Notes: generated by a model not told the origin, from the sequence alone. Shown: positions 47,409 to 56,431, numbered from the stretch's first letter. The stretch: DNA of 64,000 nt from Pseudomonas koreensis (GCF_012986595.1 NZ_JAAQYM010000002.1:62001-126000); one strand, 5' to 3'. Numbers and translations: made by a program.

Positions 47409-47891
47409 ATGAACAAGCACACTGTCCACCAGTTGATCCTCGACAGACTGCGCGTCGATCTCGACATCGCCGAACGCGCCGCGCAGACCGCTTACGAAAC
47501 CGCGACCCACGAAGAGAACATTGCTGAGAACAAGTACGACACGCTCGGGCTCGAGGCGTCGTATCTGGCGGCGGGACAGGCGAAACGGGTCGAGGAAATC
47601 CGTCAGTCGCTGGCGCTGTGCCAGAACCTGACGTTGCGTGCCTACGACGAAAATCGTGGCATCGAGGTCGGCGCCCTGCTCGGCCTTGAAGACGAAAAGG
47701 GTCGCGAGCAATGGCTGTTCCTGGCCCCGGATGCGGCGGGCCTGAAAGTCGATGTGGTGGGTCAGCCGATTACCGTCATCACCCCGCGCTCACCGCTGGG
47801 CAAAAGCCTGCTGGGCAAGCTCGAAGGTGATGAGGTGGAGATTCTGGTGGCGGGCACCCGGCAACAGTTCGCTGTCACCGAGGTGCTCTGA
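47409..47891 (+). CDS. GreA/GreB-family-like transcription factor paralogue
   Basis: The 160-residue protein has an N-terminal helical hairpin (residues about 8-80) with a turn region THEENIAENKYDTLGLEASY that parallels the acidic tip of Gre factors, and a C-terminal FKBP-like domain (IEVGALLGLEDEKGREQWLF, then ITPRSPLGKSLLGKLEGDEV), where SPLGKxLLGKxxGDEV is a strong Gre signature. It probably binds the RNA polymerase secondary channel. The tip sequence differs from the canonical GDxSENAEY, so cleavage activity is doubtful. It is separate from the true greB at 60270. Confidence 0.8.
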   Translation: MNKHTVHQLILDRLRVDLDIAERAAQTAYETATHEENIAENKYDTLGLEASYLAAGQAKRVEEIRQSLALCQNLTLRAYDENRGIEVGALLGLEDEKGREQWLFLAPDAAGLKVDVVGQPITVITPRSPLGKSLLGKLEGDEVEILVAGTRQQFAVTEVL

Positions 47892-47900
47892 GGCGGGGTC

Positions 47901-48884
<984 letters not shown>

Positions 48885-48988
48885 TCAAAGCAGGTAGACG
48901 CCACGGGCATCAGCGACGGTATATAACTATATTAATGGTTTGATGAATAAATCTAGAACTTTTTTATCAAAGCGCCATTATTCCCGCT

Positions 48989-49492
48989 TCAGCGATCCCC
49001 CCGGCGCCGACGCTCCACCAACGGCACCAGATAGACCGGCACCTTGGCCAATTGCAGGACTCGAGTCGCCGTGCGCCCCAAAGGGGTTTCCACCCCAACA
49101 CCGTGGCTGTGAGTGCCTACGATCAGCAAATCCACCGAGAGTTTCTGCACCTGGTCGAGAATCACCTGCGACGGATCTCCCTGCACCACCCGAACCGCAC
49201 AAATCCGCTGCAGATCCTGCTCGCCCTCCTCGCCCAGCTCTTCGCGAAAACTGTCCAGCACCCGCTGCTCGATACTGGCGATGACAGTTTTCAGACCCTG
49301 ACTGTGGAATTCGTTCAACGCCTGCTCGTCGAGATAGCTCTGCAACACCGACTCGGCAAACAGCCCCATGGGCTCCACCGCATGCACCACATACAAGTCG
49401 GCATTGAATGTTCGCGCCAACGCCAGGGCATGCTGCATCACTAACGGTGCGTACAGACCCAGGTCAGTGGCATACAGCATCGAACGAATCAT
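48989..49492 (-). CDS. Universal stress protein family (UspA-like)
   Basis: The 167-residue protein has the Usp fold: MIRSMLYATDLGLYAPLVMQ at the N-terminus and the ATP-binding motif GTHSHGVGVETPLGRTATRV (G-2x-G-9x-G-S/T pattern) near the C-terminus, so it probably binds ATP. The role in stress is inferred from the family. It is located between cysB and a 5'-nucleotidase gene on the same strand. Confidence 0.92.
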   Translation of the reverse strand: MIRSMLYATDLGLYAPLVMQHALALARTFNADLYVVHAVEPMGLFAESVLQSYLDEQALNEFHSQGLKTVIASIEQRVLDSFREELGEEGEQDLQRICAVRVVQGDPSQVILDQVQKLSVDLLIVGTHSHGVGVETPLGRTATRVLQLAKVPVYLVPLVERRRRGDR

Positions 49493-49590
49493 GTGACCTC
49501 CTCGCGTGCCAACATGGCGGAGATTTGATTCAGCTTAGCAGTGCCTTGGCGAGTACGACGTGTGACGCAACGTCTTGAAGCACTGGGGCT

Positions 49591-50496
49591 TTAGATCGAT
49601 GGTTCGTTGCTGATGCCGTGAGGCACGTGACCGGTGGCAACCACTTCGCGGGCAAGTTCGCAATGGCCGGCCTGATCGTCGAAAAACACGTCGGCGGCAA
49701 AGGCTTCGAGAAATGCCGATTTGGTCAGCCCGCCGAGGAACAGCGATTCGTCGAGACGGATGTCCCACTCGCGCAAGGTGCGGATCACCCGCTCATGGGC
49801 CGGCGCCGAACGCGCGGTGACCAGCGCGGTGCGGATCGGGCAGTCGTTCTCGGGGAACTCGCGTTGCAGCGCATTGAGCGCCGCGAGGAAGCCTTTGAAC
49901 GGCCCGCCGCGCAAGGGCTCGCGCGCCGCCTCTCGCTCCTTGGCCTGAAACGCCTCCAGCCCGCCGGACTGATAAATGCGCTCGGACTCATCGGAAAACA
50001 GCACCGCGTCGCCGTCGAAGGCAATGCGCAACTCATCACTGGCGGCACGGCTGGCGCCACCGGACAGAATCGTCGCTGCCGCAAATCCGGCGTCCAGCGC
50101 GGCGCGCACATCCTCGGCATGCGTGGACAGAAACAGGTCACAGCCGAAGGCCTTGAGGTACGGATACGGACTGCGCCCGCCGACGAAGGCCGCCCGGGAG
50201 ATGTCCAGCCCATAGTGATGAATCGAGTTGAAAGCGCGCAGACCGGTGTCGGCACTGTTACGCGAAACCAGAATCACCTCGACCCGGGCACGGTCAAGGC
50301 GACTGTTGAGGCTCAGAAGTTTTTCCACCAGCGGAAAGGCATCGCCGGGCGCGAGAATCTCGTCTTCGTGTTCGATCTGATATTGCCGATAGGCTTCGAC
50401 GCCGCCCGACAGGTAGACCTTGTGACTCTCGCTCAGGTCGAACAAGGCGCGAGACGAAATCGCCAGCACCAGTTTGTCATCGATGTTCTTGGCCAT
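49591..50496 (-). CDS. Cytosolic 5'-nucleotidase (cN-I type)
   Basis: The 301-residue protein resembles the bacterial cN-I/NT5C1-type 5'-nucleotidase family: LVLAISSRALFDLSESHKVY at the N-terminus, VEVILVSRNSADTGLRAFNS, FDGDAVLFSDESERIYQSGG, and the C-terminal VFFDDQAGHCE metal region. The expected motif I nucleophile DxDx(T/V) is represented by AISSRALFDL and FDGDAVLF. It should dephosphorylate nucleoside monophosphates. GGGAAGG lies just upstream of the ATG at 50496. Confidence 0.85.
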   Translation of the reverse strand: MAKNIDDKLVLAISSRALFDLSESHKVYLSGGVEAYRQYQIEHEDEILAPGDAFPLVEKLLSLNSRLDRARVEVILVSRNSADTGLRAFNSIHHYGLDISRAAFVGGRSPYPYLKAFGCDLFLSTHAEDVRAALDAGFAAATILSGGASRAASDELRIAFDGDAVLFSDESERIYQSGGLEAFQAKEREAAREPLRGGPFKGFLAALNALQREFPENDCPIRTALVTARSAPAHERVIRTLREWDIRLDESLFLGGLTKSAFLEAFAADVFFDDQAGHCELAREVVATGHVPHGISNEPSI

Positions 50497-50525
50497 GCCT
50501 TCCCCCACTCCCGCAAAGAACCGAC

Positions 50526-51482
50526 TCAGGTGTTGCGTCGGTCAATAAAACTCAACGTGCGATACAACGCTTCGATACGCGGCAGTTCACACCCTGCCGC
50601 CTTGGCTGCCGCCAATGGCCGGGCATAAATCGCCTGTAGTTCCAGCGGCCGTTTGTGCAGAAAATCGTGGTACATGCTCGGCCAATAGTCGGGCATCTTC
50701 TCGGTCATCATGAACAGGTACTCGGCATAACCGGGCGGCATGTCGTGACCACAGGCCTTGGCGCCCAGCACCACTTCGGCCATCAACGCCTGGATCAGCG
50801 CGCGACTGTCAGCGTCGGCCATCAGCGGCGTGGTGCCGGCACCGAGCACAACCGAGAGACCGTTGTAGGGAATATTCCAGACCAGTTTCTGCCAGCGAGC
50901 CTGTTGCAGGTTGGGCATCGCCTGGGAATCGATGCCGGCGGCACGGAACAGCCCGGCACCCGCCTCGACGATCGCCATGCGCGCCGCGTCGTCCGTTGCC
51001 GGGCCACTGTGGTAGCCGACGTTGACCGCGCCCAGTGCCTGATGGGTGATGTGCCCCGGCCCTTCGCGATGCACGCAGATCAGACACAGGCCACCGAGCA
51101 GATGCAGGGTCTCGGGCAGCAACTCCCGCAGGCTGTCTTCGACGTCCAGACCGTTTTGCAGCACCAGCACCTTCGCTCCGGGTTTGGCTGCAGCAATGAT
51201 CGCCGGGGCCAGCCCGGCGCTGCTGGTAGTCTTGGCGCCGACCAGCAGCCAGTCGCAGGCCGGCATGTCGTCGGCCTTGGCGTAGGCTTGCACCGGATTG
51301 AGCGTCAGGCTGCCGTGGACCGCACTGTCCACCTGCAAACCACGTTCGGCCACTGCCGAGAATTCGCTGCGCAGCAAAAAGTGCACATCAAACCCGGCTC
51401 GCGCCAGCATCAACCCGTAGAACCCGCCGATTGCCCCGGTGCCAATGATCCCGATCACTGGTTTGTTGTCTGCTTCCACCAT
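50526..51482 (-). CDS. Ketopantoate reductase-like protein (ApbA/PanE family)
   Basis: The 318-residue NAD(P)-dependent oxidoreductase has the Rossmann motif IGIIGTGAIGGFYGLMLARAG and the ApbA C-terminal helical domain with KLVWNIPYNGLSVVLGAGTT, where the lysine is catalytic in PanE. It may reduce ketopantoate in pantothenate synthesis, but several paralogues of unknown substrate occur in Pseudomonas. It starts directly after the stop of the thioredoxin-like gene, so both are translationally coupled. Confidence 0.88.
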   Translation of the reverse strand: MVEADNKPVIGIIGTGAIGGFYGLMLARAGFDVHFLLRSEFSAVAERGLQVDSAVHGSLTLNPVQAYAKADDMPACDWLLVGAKTTSSAGLAPAIIAAAKPGAKVLVLQNGLDVEDSLRELLPETLHLLGGLCLICVHREGPGHITHQALGAVNVGYHSGPATDDAARMAIVEAGAGLFRAAGIDSQAMPNLQQARWQKLVWNIPYNGLSVVLGAGTTPLMADADSRALIQALMAEVVLGAKACGHDMPPGYAEYLFMMTEKMPDYWPSMYHDFLHKRPLELQAIYARPLAAAKAAGCELPRIEALYRTLSFIDRRNT

Positions 51483-51869
51483 CTATGGCAACTCCTCTGC
51501 AATTCGCCCCAGCGCCTGCGCCACGGCCGCGTTCAGCGCATCGGCGGTCAGGCGCGTATGCATTGCCCCAAAAAACTCGCCGTCGCGCACCACAAACAGC
51601 GCCGGCAAATGAAAGACCTGATAGCGCTCCACCAACCCGCCGTTGTCACCGGCATCGATCCAGCACAGCCGATCGACCGCCAGCTCGAAGCCGGGCAACA
51701 CCTCTCTGGCATAGCGGCAGCTGGAACAGCCGACGCTGGTGAAAATCACCAGAGAAATGCCGCTCATCGCCAGCAGCCGCTGGTCGGCGTCGAAATCGGT
51801 CAGTTGCGATTCGACCACTATACTGGGGGAAACAATGTCAAATGGCCGACACAGGGAGTCTGTGCTCAT
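51483..51869 (-). CDS. Thioredoxin-like protein with CxxC motif
   Basis: The 128-residue protein has a thioredoxin fold with active-site C48-SS-C51 in VIFTSVGCSSCRYAREVLPG and the cis-proline stretch YQVFHLPALFVVRDGEF. The motif CSSC differs from the usual CGPC, so its redox potential probably differs as well. The start is taken as the ATG at 51869, whose codon overlaps the start codon of the divergent PilZ gene (shared CATG). It heads an operon with the ketopantoate reductase-like gene. Confidence 0.85.
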   Translation of the reverse strand: MSTDSLCRPFDIVSPSIVVESQLTDFDADQRLLAMSGISLVIFTSVGCSSCRYAREVLPGFELAVDRLCWIDAGDNGGLVERYQVFHLPALFVVRDGEFFGAMHTRLTADALNAAVAQALGRIAEELP

Positions 51870-52311
51870 GGGACGTTTCATTCCTCATCCGGACGAAGTG
51901 CCTGTCGAATTAACGTTACTCAAGCCCGAGTGCATTTCCAGGCAACAGCTGCACACTATCAGCCTCGGCGGGATCGCTTGCAATTATCACCGTGCCTGGC
52001 GCCACGGCACCGCCCTTGAGGTGCGCCTGCCGACGCTCAACGCCGACATCTGTTATCCGGGCTATGTGGCGTGGTGCCTGCGGCGCAAAAAAGGCTATCT
52101 GGTGGGGATCGCGTTCACCGATGAGCAGACGCTGTTCAGCGCCCGGATGGGCGAACAGGTGTGCCAGATCGAACGCTATTGCCGCATGAACGAAGCCCAC
52201 GACGACCTGCAGGATATTCAGGCGCTGGCCCTGCAATGGGTCGAACAACACGCCGACGAGTTCTCCCACGACAGCGTGCGCAAGGCTTTTGCCCAGCCAG
52301 TGCTGGATTAA
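51868..52311 (+). CDS. PilZ domain protein
   Basis: The 147-residue cytoplasmic protein has a PilZ-type beta-barrel: VPVELTLLKPECISRQQLHT, then TISLGGIAC (in the place of the usual D/NxSxxG) and VAWCLRRKKGYLVGIAFTD. The lead RxxxR motif for c-di-GMP binding is not obvious, so ligand binding is uncertain. The start may instead be the ATG at 51835, which has GGGGGA five bases upstream; 51868 has GGGAG nine bases upstream. It is divergent from the thioredoxin-like gene. Confidence 0.8.
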   Translation: MGRFIPHPDEVPVELTLLKPECISRQQLHTISLGGIACNYHRAWRHGTALEVRLPTLNADICYPGYVAWCLRRKKGYLVGIAFTDEQTLFSARMGEQVCQIERYCRMNEAHDDLQDIQALALQWVEQHADEFSHDSVRKAFAQPVLD

Positions 52312-52440
52312 AGCGGCGTTTGCCCATTGTCGAGCCGCGTCTGACGCGCTAAGGTTCGGCTCCCCGACGCGCTTAAATCTGCTGTGCTCCGCCGCGCGGG
52401 GATCGCTGGCGGCCGGCACCCGTGACCTGACGAGTAAACG

Positions 52441-53517
52441 ATGGCTGATTTACCGATCAACGACCTAAACGTCGCCTCTAACGAGACCCTGATCACTCCC
52501 GATCAGCTCAAGCGTGATATCCCTCTGAGCGACGCTGCCCTGCGCACCGTCACCAAGGGCCGCGAAGTCATTCGCAACATTCTTGATGGCACCGACCACC
52601 GTCTGTTCGTAGTGATCGGCCCGTGCTCGATCCACGACATCAAGGCTGCCCACGAATACGCTGACCGCCTGAAGGAATTGGCGGCGGAAGTCTCCGATAC
52701 CCTGTATCTGGTTATGCGCGTGTATTTCGAGAAGCCACGGACCACCGTCGGCTGGAAAGGCCTGATCAACGACCCGTACCTGGACGACTCGTTCAAGATC
52801 CAGGACGGTCTGCACATCGGTCGCCAGTTGCTGCTGGACCTGGCCGAAAAAGGCCTGCCGACCGCCACCGAAGCCCTCGACCCGATCTCCCCGCAGTACC
52901 TGCAGGACCTGATCAGCTGGTCGGCCATCGGCGCGCGTACCACCGAATCCCAGACTCACCGTGAAATGGCTTCTGGCCTGTCCTCGGCGGTCGGCTTCAA
53001 GAACGGCACCGACGGTGGCCTGACCGTGGCGATCAACGCCCTGCAGTCGGTCTCCAGCCCGCACCGCTTCCTGGGGATCAACCAGGAAGGTGGCGTGTCG
53101 ATCGTCACCACCAAGGGCAACGCCTACGGTCATGTAGTGCTGCGTGGCGGCAACGGCAAGCCGAACTACGATTCGGTCAGCGTCGCCCTGTGCGAGCAGG
53201 CGCTGAACAAAGCGAAGATCAAGCCGAACATCATGGTCGATTGCAGCCACGCCAACTCCAACAAGGACCCGGCCCTGCAACCGCTGGTGATGGAAAACGT
53301 CGCCAACCAGATCCTCGAAGGCAACCATTCGATCATCGGCCTGATGGTCGAGAGTCATCTGAACTGGGGCTGCCAGGCGATCCCGAAAGACCTCGCCGAC
53401 CTGCAATACGGCGTGTCGATCACCGACGCCTGCATCGACTGGGCCGCCACCGAGAACACCCTGCGCAGCATGCACGCCAAGCTCAAGGATGTTCTGCCGA
53501 AACGTCAGCGCAGCTGA
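52441..53517 (+). CDS. Class I DAHP synthase (AroG/AroF type)
   Basis: The 358-residue enzyme makes DAHP from PEP and erythrose-4-phosphate. Motifs of class I-alpha enzymes are present: VVIGPCSIHDIKAAHEYADR, RVYFEKPRTTVGWKGLINDP, TEALDPISPQYLQDLISWSA, IGARTTESQTHREMASGLS and MVDCSHANSNKDP. Feedback specificity (Phe, Tyr or Trp) cannot be told by eye. It ends at a strong terminator (53536-53566). It has a class II counterpart at 39010-40356. Confidence 0.96.
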   Translation: MADLPINDLNVASNETLITPDQLKRDIPLSDAALRTVTKGREVIRNILDGTDHRLFVVIGPCSIHDIKAAHEYADRLKELAAEVSDTLYLVMRVYFEKPRTTVGWKGLINDPYLDDSFKIQDGLHIGRQLLLDLAEKGLPTATEALDPISPQYLQDLISWSAIGARTTESQTHREMASGLSSAVGFKNGTDGGLTVAINALQSVSSPHRFLGINQEGGVSIVTTKGNAYGHVVLRGGNGKPNYDSVSVALCEQALNKAKIKPNIMVDCSHANSNKDPALQPLVMENVANQILEGNHSIIGLMVESHLNWGCQAIPKDLADLQYGVSITDACIDWAATENTLRSMHAKLKDVLPKRQRS

Positions 53518-53535
53518 TCAGCGTTTGGCAGGCAT

Positions 53536-53566
53536 AAAAAAACGCCGGGCATTGCCCGGCGTTTTT
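53536..53566. terminator. Terminator between DAHP synthase and GNAT genes
   Basis: Hairpin AAAAAAACGCCGGGC-ATT-GCCCGGCGTTTTT between convergent genes, with A- and T-runs on both sides, so probably bidirectional. Confidence 0.9.
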
Positions 53567-53582
53567 GTGTGTAGGGGATTTT

Positions 53583-53864
53583 TCAGATTTTCGCGGCGCG
53601 CTTCTGATGGCGCTCCATGTAGCGCTCGACGTAGGAGCACGACGGGATCACCGTGTAGCCCATTTCCTCGGCGTATTGCAGCGCACTTTCGGTCAGCGCT
53701 GCCGCAATGCCTCGGCCACGCAGGGCGTTGGGCACGAAGGTGCGATAGATATCCAGGGTCTGTTTCCCCAGATCCATATAGGTCAGGTAGGCACGATGAC
53801 CGTCCACATTGGTCTCGAACTGATGACCAGCCTGGTCATGGTGGATGGACAACGCCTCGCTCAT
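53583..53864 (-). CDS. Small GNAT N-acetyltransferase
   Basis: The 93-residue protein belongs to the short GNAT/YjdJ-like group: HRAYLTYMDLGKQTLDIYRT, the acetyl-CoA-binding VPNALRGRGIAAALTESALQ and IPSCSYVERYMERH. The acceptor substrate is not known. AGGAG lies five bases upstream of the ATG at 53864. It stands alone at the left edge of a long non-coding stretch before oprI. Confidence 0.9.
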   Translation of the reverse strand: MSEALSIHHDQAGHQFETNVDGHRAYLTYMDLGKQTLDIYRTFVPNALRGRGIAAALTESALQYAEEMGYTVIPSCSYVERYMERHQKRAAKI

Positions 53865-53901
53865 CACTACTCCTCGCGGGTCTTGAATTCTGACCCCTAC
53901 C

Positions 53902-54101
53902 TTACCGATGTTTTTCCGGCGAAGGAACATCTACGCCACCCCGTGCCTGATGGACACCGAGAAGAGCCACACCGATCTCGCGCAACCGAGCACCTGCTAA
54001 ATAGTAGGCACCATTGGCAAAAATGCTCAAGGTGCGCTCGTCATCATGCTCGTTGACCGGGTGACTCCGAGGGGCGCAGCGGCAGGCGCGGGGACGATCT
54101 T
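53902..54101 (-). pseudogene. Possible remnant of a small helical protein gene
   Basis: A minus-strand frame of about 66 codons without a start codon encodes a protein-like stretch (NEHDDERTLSIFANGAYYLA then GARLREIGVALLGV). Its pattern loosely recalls the C-terminal helices of small Pseudomonas DUF3077/DUF6124-type proteins. Low confidence: it may be a decayed gene or chance. Confidence 0.25.
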
Positions 54102-54405
54102 CCCAGTGCGCTCACCTGAACATTGCCGGATGTCGAGACTTAAGACGCAGCCTCTTCTTTAAAGTCACCTCAAGAGGGACAAAGATATGTGAGGTGTCAT
54201 GCAAAATCGGAACAAAAGTGTAGACGAATTCATCTAGACAGACTTGGTGCAAGACGGCAAAAACTGTACAGGGCAATGGGAACTTTTTCTCATTAACCGG
54301 CTCAAGCCGGGGCTTGCAGCTGGATATTTTTTATACAGCCCCGTTAAAAGTTGCTCGAAAAAGAATCAACGCCTACAATTTTTTTTGCTTCTTGCGCTAC
54401 GTCAG

Positions 54406-54433
54406 TTTACTTACTACAAGTAATGGGTAGTAT
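54406..54433 (+). promoter_or_regulatory. Candidate sigma-70 promoter of oprI
   Basis: The hexamers TTTACT and TAGTAT are separated by 16 bases and lie about 68 bases upstream of the oprI ATG. oprI is one of the most highly expressed Pseudomonas genes, so a good promoter is expected here. Assigned by eye only. Confidence 0.4.
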
Positions 54434-54500
54434 GTACGCCGGCTATTTCCTCAATCGGAGGAGAAAGCCACTTAATTGAAAGTCCTTGAAGGGGAACACG

Positions 54501-54752
54501 ATGAACAACGTTCTGAAATTCTCTGCTCTGGCTCTGGCCGCAGTTCTGGCTACCGGTTGCAGCAGCGCATCGAAAGAAACCGAAGCACGTCTGACCGCTA
54601 CTGAAGACGCAGCTGCTCGCGCTCAAGCTCGTGCAGACGAAGCATACCGTAAAGCTGATGAAGCTCTGGCTGCTGCTCAAAAAGCACAACAGACTGCTGA
54701 CGAAGCTAACGAGCGTGCTCTGCGTATGCTGGACAAAGCTAGCCGCAAGTAA
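54501..54752 (+). CDS. oprI: Major outer membrane lipoprotein OprI
   Basis: The 83-residue precursor has a lipoprotein signal peptide with lipobox LATGC (C20) and a mature part formed almost entirely of an alanine-rich coiled coil ([20 protein letters not shown]). It ends with KASRK, whose final lysine can be linked to peptidoglycan. It is the Pseudomonas counterpart of Braun lipoprotein and ties the outer membrane to the wall. AAGGGG lies upstream of the ATG and a strong terminator follows. The adjacent L,D-transpeptidase may attach it to peptidoglycan. Confidence 0.97.
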   Translation: MNNVLKFSALALAAVLATGCSSASKETEARLTATEDAAARAQARADEAYRKADEALAAAQKAQQTADEANERALRMLDKASRK

Positions 54753-54773
54753 TAATCCCTCGGGATTGTTATC

Positions 54774-54804
54774 AAGCCGACCCAGTTTCTGGGTCGGCTT
54801 TTTT
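54774..54804 (+). terminator. Rho-independent terminator after oprI
   Basis: Hairpin AAGCCGACCCAG-TTT-CTGGGTCGGCTTTTTT, 22 bases after the oprI stop; a smaller dyad AATCCCTCGGGATT precedes it at 54754-54767. Confidence 0.92.
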
Positions 54805-54830
54805 GTGCCTGCAGTTTTTGTCCGGGCAAT

Positions 54831-54864
54831 AAAAAACCCGCCGACGCTTCACGCATCGGCGGGT
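54831..54864 (-). terminator. Terminator of the L,D-transpeptidase gene
   Basis: On the minus strand the hairpin ACCCGCCGATGCG-TGAAG-CGTCGGCGGGTTTTTT, with one mismatch in the stem, follows the L,D-transpeptidase stop by about 12 bases. Confidence 0.88.
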
Positions 54865-54875
54865 CTGGATCGATC

Positions 54876-55847
54876 TTATTGCTGCAGGTCGATCGGCGCA
54901 CTCGAGACTATCGGTGCCGAGGTATTCGGCGTGCCGATTTCAGTTGGCAAGCCATCTTCGGCCGCCACCACATCACGCACTACATCCCAGTTCACGCGCA
55001 GGTTGTTGGTCACGTCTTCGCGCTTGAGCATCGCGTTGATCACCGCCGTGTGCTTGTCGACCACCGACGGGTTGCCCTTGTCGTCGATCGGCGTGTGCGC
55101 TTCCAGATAGACCTTGCCGCCACTGCTGCCAAACTTGTACGCGTCGTTGAGGATGCGCACCGAAGTGCCGACCGGCACCATCGCCGCCATTTCCAGCACG
55201 TTGTTATTGAACATGCGGAAGCAGCCGTGGCTGGTGCGCATGCCGATGCCGAATTTCTTGTTCGAACCGTGGATCAGGTAGCCCGGCGTGCCCAGGGTGA
55301 ACTTGAACGGCCCCAGCGGGTTGTCAGGACCGGCCGGCACCACGTTCGGCAGCGGATCACCATCCGCGGCGTGCTCGGCCTTGATCGACGCTGGAGGGGT
55401 CCAGGTCGGGTTCGGCGTCTTGGCGGTGATGGTGGTGTGCGCGATCGGCGAACCCCAGCCTTCACGGCCGATACCCAGCGGGAAGGTGTACACCACGTTC
55501 CGGCCTTTCGGGTAGTAGTAGAGGCGGTATTCGGCGAGGTTGATCACGATGCCTTCGCGCGGACCCGGCGGCAGGATGAATCGCGTCGGCAGGACGATTT
55601 CCGTACCGGCGCCTGGCAGCCAGGCATCGACGCCCGGGTTGGCCGCGACCATTTCCGAATAGCCCAAGTCGTATTTGGTTCCCAGGTCAGCGAAGGTGTC
55701 TTCGTACTTGGCCTTGATCACCTGCACCTGGCCGATGATGTCCTCACCGGGTGGTGGCAGGGGAAACTCCAATGCAGCAACGGGACCGGCCACACACAGG
55801 GCGGCAAGTGACAGGCAGCGGGTGACGGCAGGAAAGCGCGGCAACAT
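54876..55847 (-). CDS. L,D-transpeptidase (ErfK/YbiS/YcfS type)
   Basis: The 323-residue periplasmic enzyme has a signal peptide, a LysM-like segment (DTFADLGTKYDLGYSEMVAA), and a YkuD catalytic domain with H193, H207 and nucleophile C209 (LIHGSN...RTSHGCFRMF). Such enzymes attach Braun-type lipoproteins to diaminopimelate of peptidoglycan or form 3-3 crosslinks. Its position beside oprI suggests that OprI is a substrate; this is inference from context. The start at 55847 has AAGGA eight bases upstream; in-frame codons at 55865 and 55898 are weaker. Confidence 0.94.
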   Translation of the reverse strand: MLPRFPAVTRCLSLAALCVAGPVAALEFPLPPPGEDIIGQVQVIKAKYEDTFADLGTKYDLGYSEMVAANPGVDAWLPGAGTEIVLPTRFILPPGPREGIVINLAEYRLYYYPKGRNVVYTFPLGIGREGWGSPIAHTTITAKTPNPTWTPPASIKAEHAADGDPLPNVVPAGPDNPLGPFKFTLGTPGYLIHGSNKKFGIGMRTSHGCFRMFNNNVLEMAAMVPVGTSVRILNDAYKFGSSGGKVYLEAHTPIDDKGNPSVVDKHTAVINAMLKREDVTNNLRVNWDVVRDVVAAEDGLPTEIGTPNTSAPIVSSAPIDLQQ

Positions 55848-55930
55848 CCGGAAAATCCTTCGCATGATCAACAAGGGTATAAGCGCGCGATTGTACACCG
55901 CGCTTTGAATATTCGGGGAGACACGAGACC

Positions 55931-56063
55931 TGTGGCGAGGGAGCTTTCACCCGCAGGACCGCGCAGCAGGCCTTGACGGTAGCCAGCAAACGCATTCATG
56001 AAATTGTGTTTAACATTTTTGCGACGGCTGCGCAGCCGGACGGGAGCGAGCGCCCTCGCCACA
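55931..56063. repeat. Degenerate REP-type repeat, TGTGGCGAGGG family
   Basis: The outer arms TGTGGCGAGGG (55931) and CCCTCGCCACA (ending 56063) are inverted, but the inner parts have diverged and the spacing is longer than in the intact copy at 457-559. Confidence 0.6.
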
Positions 56064-56080
56064 ATGGTTCGCGCGCGGCC

Positions 56081-56374
56081 CTAGAGTTCGAAACGCAACT
56101 CGGGCCAGATCGGCGAGGTGCCGCGCTTCTGCGATTCGAGAATCGCCCGACACAACGAACACAGGCGCTGATCCTGGAACACCCGGCGATCGACACTCGA
56201 CCAGCGTGGTTGCGCCGGCAGCAGGCTGCCGCACAACGTCCGGTCGGCCGAGCCACCGAGTTCGAGCTGACGGGTCACCAGATGCACCCGTACTTCCTGG
56301 CAGGCGAACAGATCCAGCTGTTCGTCAGGCTCGATCAGTTGGTAGGCAAACAGGGACCAGGCAGGACGCGGCAT
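56081..56374 (-). CDS. Conserved hypothetical protein with C-terminal CxxC
   Basis: The 97-residue protein has a beta-rich N-terminus (MPRPAWSLFAYQLIEPDEQL) and four or more cysteines, including LCSLCRAILESQ near the C-terminus, which could bind metal or form a disulfide. GGAG lies six bases before the ATG at 56374. I recognise no named family, but I recall a similar-sized conserved gene next to oprI in other pseudomonads. No signal peptide is seen. Confidence 0.75.
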   Translation of the reverse strand: MPRPAWSLFAYQLIEPDEQLDLFACQEVRVHLVTRQLELGGSADRTLCGSLLPAQPRWSSVDRRVFQDQRLCSLCRAILESQKRGTSPIWPELRFEL

Positions 56375-56431
56375 CGGGGGCTCCAAATAAGGGGGCGCCA
56401 CATTAGCCGAAAGCCTGCCACTAGAAAAGCC

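Larger units (their letters stand above)
53865..54500. other. Long non-coding region upstream of oprI
   Basis: This 636-base region holds a possible gene remnant at 53902-54101 (minus), then A/T-rich DNA, and the oprI promoter and leader. A candidate promoter (TTTACT at 54406-54411, 16-base spacer, TAGTAT at 54428-54433) would give a leader of about 65 bases before the oprI ATG. Confidence 0.45.

Noticed and set aside
54265-54280. CTGTACAG motif as a second LexA box
   Set aside because: The spacing between CTG and CAG is two bases instead of ten, so it is not a LexA site.
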